A stretch of DNA of 64,000 nucleotides from assembly GCF_022352055.1 (NCBI RefSeq), contig NZ_JAKRWM010000016.1, positions 19,456 through 83,455 on the forward strand, given 5' to 3'. The position numbers and the translations under genes are program-made. Position 1 is the stretch's first letter. The number at the start of each line of letters is the position of its first letter. This stretch comes from Cohnella mopanensis (GTDB lineage: Bacteria; Bacillota; Bacilli; Paenibacillales; Paenibacillaceae). The notes under the pieces were generated by a model. That model saw only the letters and a program-made list of their open reading frames with translations, was not told the DNA's origin and made no database searches. This document shows positions 51,297 through 59,801 of the stretch, piece by piece.

Positions 51297-52604
51297 ATGA
51301 ACAATCGTCAAGGCTGGAAGGACGGGGTTGGCGCGCTGCAGTGGTTCGTCTTTCTGCTAGCTAACTCCGTCACGCTTCCCATTGTTGTCGGACAAATTTA
51401 TCAATTGTCGCCGGATGAAGTGATCGGGCTTATGCAACGTATATTTCTGGTCGCCGGTGTCGCTTCCTTTCTGCAGGGATGTATTGGACACAAGTTTCCG
51501 ATACCCGATGGACCGGCCGGCACTTGGCTGGGCGTATTTGCGATCATGGGCGTAGAGGTCGTTCATCAGAATGGCGATGTGTTTAGCACTCTTCGTGTGT
51601 TGGAGATGGGGATGCTAACCGCGGGAGTCATGCTTCTGGTATCGGTTATGATCGGGTTGACGAAGTGGATGCTAACTCTCTTCACGCCTCTCGTTACTGG
51701 TTCTTATTTGTTGCTGCTAGGCATGCAGCTTGGCGGCGTATTCTTACAAGGGATGCTCGGCGTAAGCGGAGATCATCCGCAACTCGACGTATTGACGACG
51801 ACCATTTCTTTTGGCGTTTTTACGTTAATCTTAGTTTTATCGGTAAAGGGAAAAGGATGGATCAAAAGCTATGCGGTCATGATTGGGATTCTAGCGGGCT
51901 GCCTTGCCTATTATGGTCTCGGACAAGGAGCTAAGGTCGATGCAGAAGCAACGGTCGGACTACCGGAGATATTTGCTTGGGGCTTGCCGAAATGGGATAC
52001 AGGTATCATGATCTCTTCGATCGTCATTGCTTTGATTCTTACTTCCAATACGATCGCGAGCATCGCCGCCATTAAACAAGTGGTACAGAAGCAGGAAGAA
52101 TCGTCTGCGGAGGAGTCCAATCGGGTTATCAGCCGCAGCGGGGCGGTAGGGGGTTTCGTGCAAATTTTGTCGGCGGTATTTTCCTCCGTAGGTACAGTTC
52201 CGCTATCGAGCGCAGTCGGATTTGTTCGGATGACAGGTCAAACGAGAATTCGCCCGTTTCTCATTGCAAGTCTTCTGCTGGCGGGCATCGCTTTCGTCCC
52301 CGTGCTCATTCGCTTACTCATGCTGCTTCCAAGTCCAATCGCCTATTCGTCCATCATGGCATCTTTTGTCAGCCTGATCGGCGTTGGATTGCAGGGCATT
52401 ACGAAAGAAAGCCTAGACTCGCGTAGAATCATGATTATCGGCATCACGATCCTTGTCGGCAGCGGCGCCATGTTCCTTCCGGCATCCGTATTTGAAGCCA
52501 TGCCGTCAGTGGTCAAATACGTATTTGGCAACGGGCTTATTCTCGGGACTTTAGTTGCGATCCTTCTAGAACTGAGTTGGAAAGCGCAGAAAAAAGCAAC
52601 CTAA
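51297..52604 (+). CDS. NCS2-family nucleobase permease (uracil/xanthine type)
   Basis: 435 residues, about 12-14 membrane helices. It resembles the nucleobase:cation symporter-2 family: FPIPDGPAGTWLGVFAIM near helix 3, NTIASIAAIKQVV and the late QILSAVFSSVGTVPLSSAVGFVRMTGQTRIRPF segment, which corresponds to the NCS2 signature region. Likely imports a purine or pyrimidine base. ATG 51297 follows AGAGGGAT by 8 nt; ATG 51279 is an alternative. No purine riboswitch was recognised upstream. Confidence 0.85.
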   Translation: MNNRQGWKDGVGALQWFVFLLANSVTLPIVVGQIYQLSPDEVIGLMQRIFLVAGVASFLQGCIGHKFPIPDGPAGTWLGVFAIMGVEVVHQNGDVFSTLRVLEMGMLTAGVMLLVSVMIGLTKWMLTLFTPLVTGSYLLLLGMQLGGVFLQGMLGVSGDHPQLDVLTTTISFGVFTLILVLSVKGKGWIKSYAVMIGILAGCLAYYGLGQGAKVDAEATVGLPEIFAWGLPKWDTGIMISSIVIALILTSNTIASIAAIKQVVQKQEESSAEESNRVISRSGAVGGFVQILSAVFSSVGTVPLSSAVGFVRMTGQTRIRPFLIASLLLAGIAFVPVLIRLLMLLPSPIAYSSIMASFVSLIGVGLQGITKESLDSRRIMIIGITILVGSGAMFLPASVFEAMPSVVKYVFGNGLILGTLVAILLELSWKAQKKAT

Positions 52605-52738
52605 CAGTATGACAAAAACAACTTCAAACTGTGATTAAATCTTGGCGCGTGCCGATCTTCGATCTGTGCGCGCTATTTCCGTTTGGGCGTGCCCAGAGGC
52701 ACCTTCTTCTAGCCGGCGAAAGTCCGATCGTAATTCGC

Positions 52739-53335
52739 CTAGACCATGTTGGGCATGATTAGCGCTTTGGCCTGCTGCTTGCCTGCCGTGAGGAGACTGT
52801 CGCTTAGCGTGGAATCATTAACAGAGCGTGCCAGCACAAGCGTCCCGACCAGGGTACTGAGCAGAGCGCTGCCTTTGGACTTATCGACTTCTGCCAGATC
52901 GGAGATGAAATCAATCATCCGTTCCAACTCGCGGGTGAAAACTTGGCGAACCTCTTCCGAGGATCGGGATATTTCCCCGGTAAGGGTGGGGAGAATGCAA
53001 CCCATTTCCGTTTTGTCACGGTGATACTTGCTTAGGTAGTAATCGATGACCGCATAGATTTTGGGCCCTTGCTTCTCCTGGTCGGCGGCTTCCTGCAGAA
53101 GGGCAATTGTATCGCTGATGGCATACCGGCAGGCTTCTGCTACCAGTTGCTCTTTGTTGTTAAAGTGCGCATAGAACCCTCCGTGGGTTAGGCCGGCCCC
53201 TTTCATAATGAACGGGACGCTTATGTCGCGAATACCATTCTTACGAAAAGCTTGGGCAGCACTTTCAATGATCTTGCCTCGAACTTTTATTTTATGACCT
53301 TCAGGATAAGGCACTGTAATCACTCCATCGCTCAT
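52739..53335 (-). CDS. TetR-family transcriptional regulator
   Basis: 198 residues. Helix-turn-helix at 16-62 (RGKIIESAAQAFRKNGIRDISVPFIMKGAGLTHGGFYAHFNNKEQLVAEA), ligand domain with a C-terminal half typical of TetR_C (EMGCILPTLTGEISRSSEEVRQVFTRELERMI). Its GLTHGGFYAHF recognition helix is of the NemR/YxaF-like subgroup. Divergent from the HlyD/ABC-2 genes across 132 bp with a large palindrome over their promoter, so it probably represses them. No clear ribosome site; a GTG 12 bp inside could be the start. Confidence 0.92.
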   Translation of the reverse strand: MSDGVITVPYPEGHKIKVRGKIIESAAQAFRKNGIRDISVPFIMKGAGLTHGGFYAHFNNKEQLVAEACRYAISDTIALLQEAADQEKQGPKIYAVIDYYLSKYHRDKTEMGCILPTLTGEISRSSEEVRQVFTRELERMIDFISDLAEVDKSKGSALLSTLVGTLVLARSVNDSTLSDSLLTAGKQQAKALIMPNMV

Positions 53336-53394
53336 AAATCTATTTTAAATATTATAACCATCATAATAAATCTAGTCAAAAGAAAAGAGGGCTA

Positions 53395-53444
53395 TTGACT
53401 GTCTTAAAATATGATGACTATAATATATTACGATCATCATATTT
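53395..53444 (+). promoter_or_regulatory. Promoter with overlapping TetR-type palindrome
   Basis: TTGACT (53395-53400), 18-bp spacer, TATAAT (53419-53424). The inverted repeat AAATATGATGA (53407-53417) / TCATCATATTT (53434-53444) encloses the -10 element, so bound repressor would exclude RNA polymerase. Confidence 0.7.
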
Positions 53445-53467
53445 AAGGGAGAGGGAGAGTTAGGACA

Positions 53468-53887
53468 ATGAAGATTAAAATGGGTTTGTATATTGGAATG
53501 GCGTTGGTGCTTATCGCGGGAGGTTCGCTTCTTGCTGTTAAAGGGAAGGATGCCGTCAGCCAGGCCGAGAGCAGAAAACAAGGCATCCTTGAGTCGGTGC
53601 AGAAGAACGAATACTATACGGACCTCTATGTACAAGAAGGCCAAATTGAAAAGCTCAAGATTAATCAAAGCGTTAAAGTTCATTTTCCGTATTTGAATCA
53701 CCCTATCAAGGTCGATGGCGTTGTCGTTTCGATTGCAGCCGCCCCCCAGTTTGCGAGCTTGCGCATGACGCGCGAGAGAGGGCAAGCGGATTTAAGCATG
53801 TTTCTTGTCAGAATATCCGTAGACTCGAACACGGGTCTCCTACCGGGCATGACTGCCGAGGTGAATCTTGATGAAATCGCTGATTGA
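53468..53887 (+). CDS. Short HlyD-like membrane fusion protein
   Basis: 139 residues: one N-terminal membrane anchor (6-24), then part of a barrel-sandwich/beta-barrel (YYTDLYVQEGQIEKLKINQSVKVHFPYLNHPIKVDGVVVSI ... VRISVDSNTGLLPGMTAEVNL). Full HlyD/MacA adaptors exceed 200 residues and contain a coiled coil; here the lipoyl and helical parts are missing, so it is a minimal or reduced adaptor. Site AAGGGAGAGGG upstream. Its last 17 bp overlap the following permease gene. Confidence 0.8.
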   Translation: MKIKMGLYIGMALVLIAGGSLLAVKGKDAVSQAESRKQGILESVQKNEYYTDLYVQEGQIEKLKINQSVKVHFPYLNHPIKVDGVVVSIAAAPQFASLRMTRERGQADLSMFLVRISVDSNTGLLPGMTAEVNLDEIAD

Positions 53888-55055
53888 GGAGTGGAAGTAC
53901 GTTGCGGGCAGCAAGTTTCTTATTACTATTTTTATCGCCCCGCTTATTGCGGCTTTGTTTTTTGGTTTGATGTTTTCGAAAAACCAAATCAGCGAAACGC
54001 CGGTTGTCGTGATTGACGAAGACCATAGTTCTTATTCGCGAGAGTTGATTGCGAAAATAAATGCATCCCAATATATGAAAGTCACGAAAGTATTCGCCAG
54101 CCGCATGGATCCCGAAACCTTGCTGGCAAACGAGGAAGCTGTAGCGGTTATCATGCTTCCGAACCAATTGGAGCTGCGCAAGCAGCAGGGAGTGTCTTCG
54201 AATATCGGGATCTTAATGGATAACACGATGCCCTCAGGGCTAACCGGTATCCGCACCGCAATTCAGGAGTTGATCACGACGGAAAATATGACTCTTTCCA
54301 TGACTCGTCTCGCTCAGAAAGGGATGGATGCCGAAACATCGAAAGGGCTTTTATCTCCGTTATCCCTCCAACAGCGAATGCTGTTTAATCCGACGACAAG
54401 CTATGTCGGCTTTATGGTTCTTGGATTTGTGAATATTATCGTGCTCATGATGACAACGAGTGCTACGGGATCCATTGCGCCTCGTCTCCGAAAAGAAGGG
54501 AAGCTGTTCGTAAACGGAAAATCGCCCGTACAGCTTTGGGTTCGCAGCGTACCTTACGCCGTTTTGACTACATTCTCGTTACTCCTAAGCTATGGATTAT
54601 TAAAGCAAGTGGGAAACATGCGATTTGAAGCGGAGCCTTATTTATTTATTATTCCGTTGCTGGTTTATTCTTTGGCCTTATCGCTTATGGGAATGGTGAT
54701 CGGTTATTCTGCCAAAGATGTGTCTAAAGTAAGTTTACGGACTAGCTTTGTATTGTACCCGTCGTTTCTTGCTACGGGAATTCAGTTGACCCCGCTTGCG
54801 TTTCCGACATTTTTTCAAGTTGCCGCATGGGCGTTGCCGATGAACTGGCTTAACCGTTTAATACGCGGAATGGCGTTTCGGAATGGAGCGCTGACGGCTT
54901 ACGGTCGGGAGATAGGGGCACTGCTAATCATTATTGGCATTGCGTCTTTGTTACTCGGATTGCTGGTGTTTCGGGAAGCGCGTAAAGCAAATTCCTCGAA
55001 TCGGCTTTCGAGACCTATGGACAAACGGGTTATAATAGATGCACTTAGAAGATGA
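53871..55055 (+). CDS. ABC-2 type transporter permease
   Basis: 394 residues: first helix at 20-40, a large extracellular domain (45-170; TPVVVIDEDHSSYSRELIAKI ... GILMDNTMPSGLTGIRTAIQEL), then five helices (180-370). This is the YbhS/YhgE-like ABC-2 export permease plan. ATG 53871 overlaps the HlyD-like gene, implying coupling. No ATPase gene is adjacent, so an ATPase from elsewhere, or an energy-independent role, must be assumed. Probably a drug or lipid exporter under TetR control. Confidence 0.87.
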   Translation: MKSLIEEWKYVAGSKFLITIFIAPLIAALFFGLMFSKNQISETPVVVIDEDHSSYSRELIAKINASQYMKVTKVFASRMDPETLLANEEAVAVIMLPNQLELRKQQGVSSNIGILMDNTMPSGLTGIRTAIQELITTENMTLSMTRLAQKGMDAETSKGLLSPLSLQQRMLFNPTTSYVGFMVLGFVNIIVLMMTTSATGSIAPRLRKEGKLFVNGKSPVQLWVRSVPYAVLTTFSLLLSYGLLKQVGNMRFEAEPYLFIIPLLVYSLALSLMGMVIGYSAKDVSKVSLRTSFVLYPSFLATGIQLTPLAFPTFFQVAAWALPMNWLNRLIRGMAFRNGALTAYGREIGALLIIIGIASLLLGLLVFREARKANSSNRLSRPMDKRVIIDALRR

Positions 55056-55079
55056 ACTTAAGCTTTCAGGAGGCATCGA

Positions 55080-55802
55080 ATGAATCCTTCGCAACATAAC
55101 CATGTCCTCATCGTCGAGGATGATGATCATATAAGGCGTTTTCTGGCCATTAATTTGCGTACGAACGGATTTCAAGTTACCGAAGCCGCTTTAGGGGAAG
55201 CGGCTTTAAAGTGCATCGACGACAACCGTCCGGATGTCGTCGTGCTGGATATTATGCTCCCCGACATGGACGGATTCGAAATATGCAAGAAGCTGAGAGA
55301 CGTCGATGCTAACATTGTCATCATAATTTTAACCGCGCGCGGTCAGGATGTGGAAAAAATCAGAGGGCTCGAGCTTGGTGCCGACGATTATATCGTTAAG
55401 CCCTTTAATCCGCTGGAGCTCGTAATGAGAATAAAGACCGTTTTACGACGCATGCACAATGCAACGAAGCTAGAGAATCCGGAGAAAACGAAAAGAAATG
55501 TACTCCTGTCCGGGACAATCCGTATCGATCTGGATTCTAATAAAGTGTTTAAAGAGGATTACTGCATTGAACTGACACCTAAAGAGTATCAAATGATCAA
55601 AGTATTTCTGGAAAACCAAGATAAAGCGTTATCGAGAAACGATCTCTTGAATCTCGTATGGGGCGAGGATTTCGTCGGCGATACGAAAACGGTGGACGTG
55701 CACGTTCGCAAATTAAGGGAAAAGATCGAAGACGATAGCTCTAAACCTCGACTGATCGAAACCGTGTGGGGGCTGGGGTATCGTTGGAGGAAGGACGGCT
55801 GA
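55080..55802 (+). CDS. OmpR-family response regulator
   Basis: 240 residues. Receiver 8-122 (VEDDDH acidic pocket, phosphoacceptor Asp57 in VVVLDIMLPDMDG, Lys in VKPFNP); winged-helix output domain 140-238 (LTPKEYQMIKVFLENQDKALSRNDLLNLVWG ... IETVWGLGYRW). Ribosome site CAGGAGG. It follows the ABC-2 permease by 24 bp and precedes its histidine kinase by 3 bp, so all may be expressed together. Confidence 0.94.
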   Translation: MNPSQHNHVLIVEDDDHIRRFLAINLRTNGFQVTEAALGEAALKCIDDNRPDVVVLDIMLPDMDGFEICKKLRDVDANIVIIILTARGQDVEKIRGLELGADDYIVKPFNPLELVMRIKTVLRRMHNATKLENPEKTKRNVLLSGTIRIDLDSNKVFKEDYCIELTPKEYQMIKVFLENQDKALSRNDLLNLVWGEDFVGDTKTVDVHVRKLREKIEDDSSKPRLIETVWGLGYRWRKDG

Positions 55803-55805
55803 GGA

Positions 55806-57200
55806 TTGGGAATCCAGAAAAGATTAGTAGGAAGTTATCTCGCGGTCATCGCGATTACGGTTACGATATTGGAGATCTTTCTCATTTTCTCGGTGAAGTC
55901 CTATTACTATCGCAACGTCGAACGAGTATTGACAAGCCAAGCGGAGTTATCCGCGTCCTTTTTCCATCAATATTTCGATGCGGAAGACTTAGAGAAGCAA
56001 CCCGAACGGTTATTAGAAGGTTTTGCTCATCATTCCGCCGCCCAAGTTCAGATTATTAGCTTAACCGGTCAACTTCTTCAAGATTCTTCGGGTATGCAGG
56101 TCGGTCATGTTATGGCGGACTATCCGGACGTGCAAGAAGCTCGCAATGGAGATGTCGGAATATGGAGGGGGCGTGAGCCTTCCACCGATGAGTCCGTTTT
56201 AGCTGTATCTTATCCTTTGCTAAGTATGGATAGTAACGTGGGCATAGTCAGGTACGTGACATCTCTGACGGAAACGAAGGAAACCGTCGATCATATTTCG
56301 GAGCTCTTGATTACGGTCGGTCTTATCGTCGTTGCGATCGTAACCGTTGTTGGCGTCCTTCTATCGAGAACCATTACGAGTTCGGTATCGGATCTTAAAA
56401 TCGCGGCTCGGAAAATGTCGGAGGGAGACTTCTCCGCGAGAGCCAAAAAACGATATCAGGATGAGCTTGGAACGTTGGCGGATACATTGAACGCAATGGC
56501 GACCAAAATCCAACGAGACGAAGCGCTTAAAAACGAATTTATTTCATCCGTGTCGCATGAACTTCGAACTCCGTTAACCTCGATCAAAGGATGGGCCGTA
56601 ACGTTACATTCGAACCATGGGGAAGATCGATCGATGCTCGAAGACGGATTGCGGATCATCGAGACGGAAACGGATAGGTTAACCCGATTGGTCGATGAAT
56701 TGCTCGATTTCTCGAAATGGGATAACGGACTAATGGAGTTATACCGGGTTCCGATTGATTTGCCGGATTTTCTTCGGAAAATAGGCAAACAATTGGCGCC
56801 TAGAGCTGCCAGGCTAAATATATCGTTAGAAGTACACGTCGGGAATGCGTTGCCCTCCATACAAGCCGACGCAAACCGATTGAAACAGGTACTGATTAAC
56901 CTAATAGACAATGCGCTTAAGTTTACGAGCGATAATGGAACCGTAACAATCCTTGCCCGATCGGTTGAAGATGGGGTCATGATTATCGTCGAAGATACGG
57001 GGTCGGGAATCGCCGCGCATGACATCGATCATGTTTTTCAAAAGTTTTACAAGGGTAACGGGAGCGGACACGGGAGCGGCTTGGGGTTATCCATTTCGGA
57101 GCAAATCATTGAGCTTCATGGCGGGTCTTTAACGATAGAAAGCCGCATAGGAGTAGGGACGAAAGCGATGATCCATTTACCTGTGTGCACCAAATCGTGA
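55806..57200 (+). CDS. Sensor histidine kinase
   Basis: 464 residues. Two membrane helices (about 10-30 and 168-190) enclose an extracellular sensor domain (32-165). HAMP 190-240, HisKA with SVSHELRTPLTSIKGWA (His251), ATPase domain 345-460 with N-box NLIDNALKF, VEDTGSGIA and GSGLGLSISEQI. Starts at TTG 55806 (GIQKRLVGSYLAVIAITV), which fits a typical kinase N-terminus though the ribosome site is weak. Partner of the upstream regulator. Confidence 0.92.
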   Translation: MGIQKRLVGSYLAVIAITVTILEIFLIFSVKSYYYRNVERVLTSQAELSASFFHQYFDAEDLEKQPERLLEGFAHHSAAQVQIISLTGQLLQDSSGMQVGHVMADYPDVQEARNGDVGIWRGREPSTDESVLAVSYPLLSMDSNVGIVRYVTSLTETKETVDHISELLITVGLIVVAIVTVVGVLLSRTITSSVSDLKIAARKMSEGDFSARAKKRYQDELGTLADTLNAMATKIQRDEALKNEFISSVSHELRTPLTSIKGWAVTLHSNHGEDRSMLEDGLRIIETETDRLTRLVDELLDFSKWDNGLMELYRVPIDLPDFLRKIGKQLAPRAARLNISLEVHVGNALPSIQADANRLKQVLINLIDNALKFTSDNGTVTILARSVEDGVMIIVEDTGSGIAAHDIDHVFQKFYKGNGSGHGSGLGLSISEQIIELHGGSLTIESRIGVGTKAMIHLPVCTKS

Positions 57201-57279
57201 TTTTAACTTTTTCATAACCCTTTAGGATTGTTTTAGCGATAAAATAGATCATTGAGTCGAAAAAGATGAGGAGCAGATA

Positions 57280-57777
57280 ATGAGAACGATAAGCAAGCTC
57301 GCAAGGGCTGGATTACTTGTATCTGCATTATTGTATCTGAACGGGTGTAGAATGCCTGCCACTCCGGACGATTTAATCAATCCGCCTGAAATAAGTTTGT
57401 CCATTAATAAATGGGATGACATTCAGAATGTGCTGCCGGTAGGAGCGCAAATAGTCCCTCAAACGATCGGACAAGGAAACGGTATAACATTCGGAGATCT
57501 AGATGGCGACGGCATAGATGAAGCATTGATTGTTTATAAAGAGAATCCCCTCCATGGCCAAATGCTTAAGGCTGCTGTACTCAAGCAGAAGAGCGCTCAG
57601 TGGCAAATCGTTTGGGATGCCAAGGGCTTCGGCTACGGTCTAGATTATTCGGAAATCGCCGATGTCAACCGGGATGGTATGCAGGAGGTTGTTCTAGGTT
57701 GGTCATTAGGCAAGGCAGGGACGGGAATGGATGTCTACGTTTGGCGTAATGGTACTTTAGTGCTGGAATCAAAGTGA
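57280..57777 (+). CDS. Lipoprotein with calcium-binding-like FG-GAP motifs
   Basis: 165 residues. Lipoprotein signal with lipobox LNGC (Cys23). Two Asp-rich loops, GDLDGDGIDEALI and ADVNRDGMQEVVL, match the FG-GAP/VCBS type calcium-binding loops that face each other in beta-propeller blades; only about two blades are present. Begins 79 bp after the histidine kinase and precedes a SEDS cell-wall protein by 49 bp, so it may belong to the same envelope-related unit. Function unknown. Confidence 0.78.
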   Translation: MRTISKLARAGLLVSALLYLNGCRMPATPDDLINPPEISLSINKWDDIQNVLPVGAQIVPQTIGQGNGITFGDLDGDGIDEALIVYKENPLHGQMLKAAVLKQKSAQWQIVWDAKGFGYGLDYSEIADVNRDGMQEVVLGWSLGKAGTGMDVYVWRNGTLVLESK

Positions 57778-57826
57778 AAACAAAAACAATATCAACAATT
57801 TGCAGATTGATTTTAGAGGGAACCGC

Positions 57827-58996
57827 ATGACTTTTATTCGAAAAATAAATAAGCTGGATAAATTAACGCTTTTTTTCTGCGCATGTCTGATCACCATTGG
57901 CACCGTTGCGATTTACGAAGCAACATCCGGAACGAAGTTAGATGGTTTATACAAAAACAATCTGATGTTATTCGGTTGGTTTTGCGTACCGATGTTGCTA
58001 TTGGCGTTTTTCGATTATCGCTTTCTGGTTGGCAAATTATCGTATCTTTTGTATGGAATCGGGATCATTTCGCTCGTGCTCGTTAAATTAAAGGGAGAGA
58101 GTCTTAACGGCTCGTCTCGCTGGATGAGCATAGGTTCTTTTCAATTTCAACCGTCCGAATTGGCGAAGTTGTTCACGATCTTGTTAGTTGCCCATTTGCT
58201 GCAAAAGCGAGCGGGGGAGAAGCTGCGCTTGTTCAAAGATGTTTTACCCATTACGGTTATCGTTCTCGTTCCGTTTTTTCTAATCCTAAAGCAGCCTGAT
58301 TTAGGGACTGCGCTAGTGTTTGTCGGTATTTTGCTCGGGATGTTGTGGATGGGAAATATTCGCGCTCTATATATGTTGTTGCTCGTGGGAGTAGTCGGCG
58401 TACTGGTTGGTTTAATCCTTTGGTTGTATCAAGCGAATTATGAACTGCTAACCCGATTCGTACATCCCCATCAATTAGCGAGAATACAGACCTTTCTGGA
58501 TCCGACCAGCGATCCCGATAAATCATGGCACGTCCTTAACGCGATTAACGCGGTAGGTGCGGGCGGATTGAGCGGAGGCTCGGGCTACTTCTCGGAGCAT
58601 GGTTTTATTCCGTACGTCTACTCCGATTCCATCTACGTGATCATTGGCGAAAGGTATGGATTCATGGGTTCCGCGGTTCTACTAATGCTCTATTTTCTTA
58701 TGATTTACCGAATGATTATAACGATCATAGAGAGTAAGAGGCATGCTGGCCGTTACGTTGTCGTAGGAGTGATTAGCATGCTCGTGTTTCAAATTTTCGT
58801 GAATATCGGAATGCATATCGGCTTGCTTCCGTTGACGGGAATTTCTTTGCCATTCATCAGCTATGGGGGCAGCTCGCTTCTCATCAATATGGTTGCGATC
58901 GGGCTGGTTTTAAGCGTAAAAATTCATAATGATGTTGAAGATAAAACGGTAATCCCGCTAGAGCCCCGCATAATAAACATTCGCACATCCCAATAG
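57827..58996 (+). CDS. FtsW/RodA-family (SEDS) peptidoglycan polymerase
   Basis: 389 residues with ten membrane helices. SEDS landmarks: LNGSSRWMSIGSFQFQPSELAKLFTIL, LKQPDLGTALVF, the large extracellular loop NAINAVGAGGLSGGSGYFSEHGFIPYVYSDSIYVIIGERYGFMGS, and TGISLPFISYGGSSLLINMVAIGLVLS. Polymerises lipid II glycan chains together with a class B penicillin-binding protein. ATG 57827 has GAGGGAAC upstream; TTG 57800 does not. It is probably an accessory paralogue and not the core divisome or elongasome copy, given its neighbours. Confidence 0.92.
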   Translation: MTFIRKINKLDKLTLFFCACLITIGTVAIYEATSGTKLDGLYKNNLMLFGWFCVPMLLLAFFDYRFLVGKLSYLLYGIGIISLVLVKLKGESLNGSSRWMSIGSFQFQPSELAKLFTILLVAHLLQKRAGEKLRLFKDVLPITVIVLVPFFLILKQPDLGTALVFVGILLGMLWMGNIRALYMLLLVGVVGVLVGLILWLYQANYELLTRFVHPHQLARIQTFLDPTSDPDKSWHVLNAINAVGAGGLSGGSGYFSEHGFIPYVYSDSIYVIIGERYGFMGSAVLLMLYFLMIYRMIITIIESKRHAGRYVVVGVISMLVFQIFVNIGMHIGLLPLTGISLPFISYGGSSLLINMVAIGLVLSVKIHNDVEDKTVIPLEPRIINIRTSQ

Positions 58997-59010
58997 GGAA
59001 TGCGTTTTTT
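58982..59010 (+). terminator. Terminator after the SEDS gene
   Basis: Arms CGCA-TCCC and GGGA-TGCG (small internal mismatch), then TTTTTTTATTTT. Begins inside the last codons of the gene. Confidence 0.7.
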
Positions 59011-59137
59011 TATTTTGAGTGGTCTAGGCTCGGCGATTGTTTCGTGGATGTCTGTTTTTTACAATTCATAAAGAATGCAATAGGCTAATCTATAAGTAAG
59101 AAAGTAAGTCAATTACTCATTAAGGAGAAATGAAAAG

Positions 59138-59560
59138 ATGAAACCTAGAATTACTGTACTCACGCTGGGAGTAGACGATTTGGAAAGATCATTGACTTTC
59201 TATCGAGACGGACTGGGTTTGCCGACGCAAGGCATAATAGGTCGAGAATTCGAACATGGCGCGGTCGCTTTTTTCGACTTGCAAGCAGGTATAAAGCTCG
59301 CCATCTGGAGTCGCCAAGATCTTGCTCACGAGACCAAGGTTCCGTTGGGCTCGCCAAGCTCTACCGAAATGACGATCGGACACAATGTAGCTAGTAAAGA
59401 AGAAGTGGACGAGGTCATGGAACAAGCTCGCAAAGCGGGGGCTATTATTACTGATCCTGCACACGTTGCCTTCTGGGGGGGATATTCCGGCCATTTCTTA
59501 GATCCGGACGGTCATCTGTGGGAAGTGGCTTGGAATCCGGCATGGGAGATAACGGAATAG
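59138..59560 (+). CDS. VOC-family (glyoxalase/bleomycin-resistance-like) protein
   Basis: 140 residues with VTVLTLGVDDLERSLTFYRDGLGLP at the N-terminus and FLDPDGHLWEVAWNP at the C-terminus, the common signature of a widely distributed VOC subgroup. Presumed Glu ligand in HLWEVAW is present; the first-strand His is Thr (TVLTLGV), so metal binding is uncertain. Not closely similar to the two VOC proteins of the sugar locus. Ribosome site AAGGAGAAAT; monocistronic with its own terminator. Function unknown. Confidence 0.88.
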   Translation: MKPRITVLTLGVDDLERSLTFYRDGLGLPTQGIIGREFEHGAVAFFDLQAGIKLAIWSRQDLAHETKVPLGSPSSTEMTIGHNVASKEEVDEVMEQARKAGAIITDPAHVAFWGGYSGHFLDPDGHLWEVAWNPAWEITE

Positions 59561-59575
59561 GATCGATTTCGCGAA

Positions 59576-59601
59576 AACCTTCCCTTTGGGGAGGTTTTTT
59601 T
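59576..59601 (+). terminator. Terminator of the VOC gene
   Basis: AACC-TCCC / GGGAGGTT stem with a one-base bulge, then TTTTTTTGTTTTTT. A second hairpin (AACCGC / GCGGTT) followed by TTTTT lies at 59634-59664. The rest of the leader up to 59801 shows no recognised riboswitch. Confidence 0.8.
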
Positions 59602-59801
59602 GTTTTTTAAAAATAATTTATTCCTATGACGAGAACCGCGAGGGCTTAATGCTATGCGGTTTTTGTCGATTTATTTCGATTTCTTTTATTATTCTTTTAT
59701 TTCCCTTGAGTAGACTTAGCGTTGTATGAACGTAAAAAAATGCGGATGGGACCCTACAGGGAGATAACTTGGGAAACAGACGTGGGAAGAGGAGCAAACA
59801 A

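Noticed and set aside
59610..59801. A c-di-GMP riboswitch before the surface protein gene
   Set aside because: The leader lacks the conserved GEMM core; only simple hairpins were seen.
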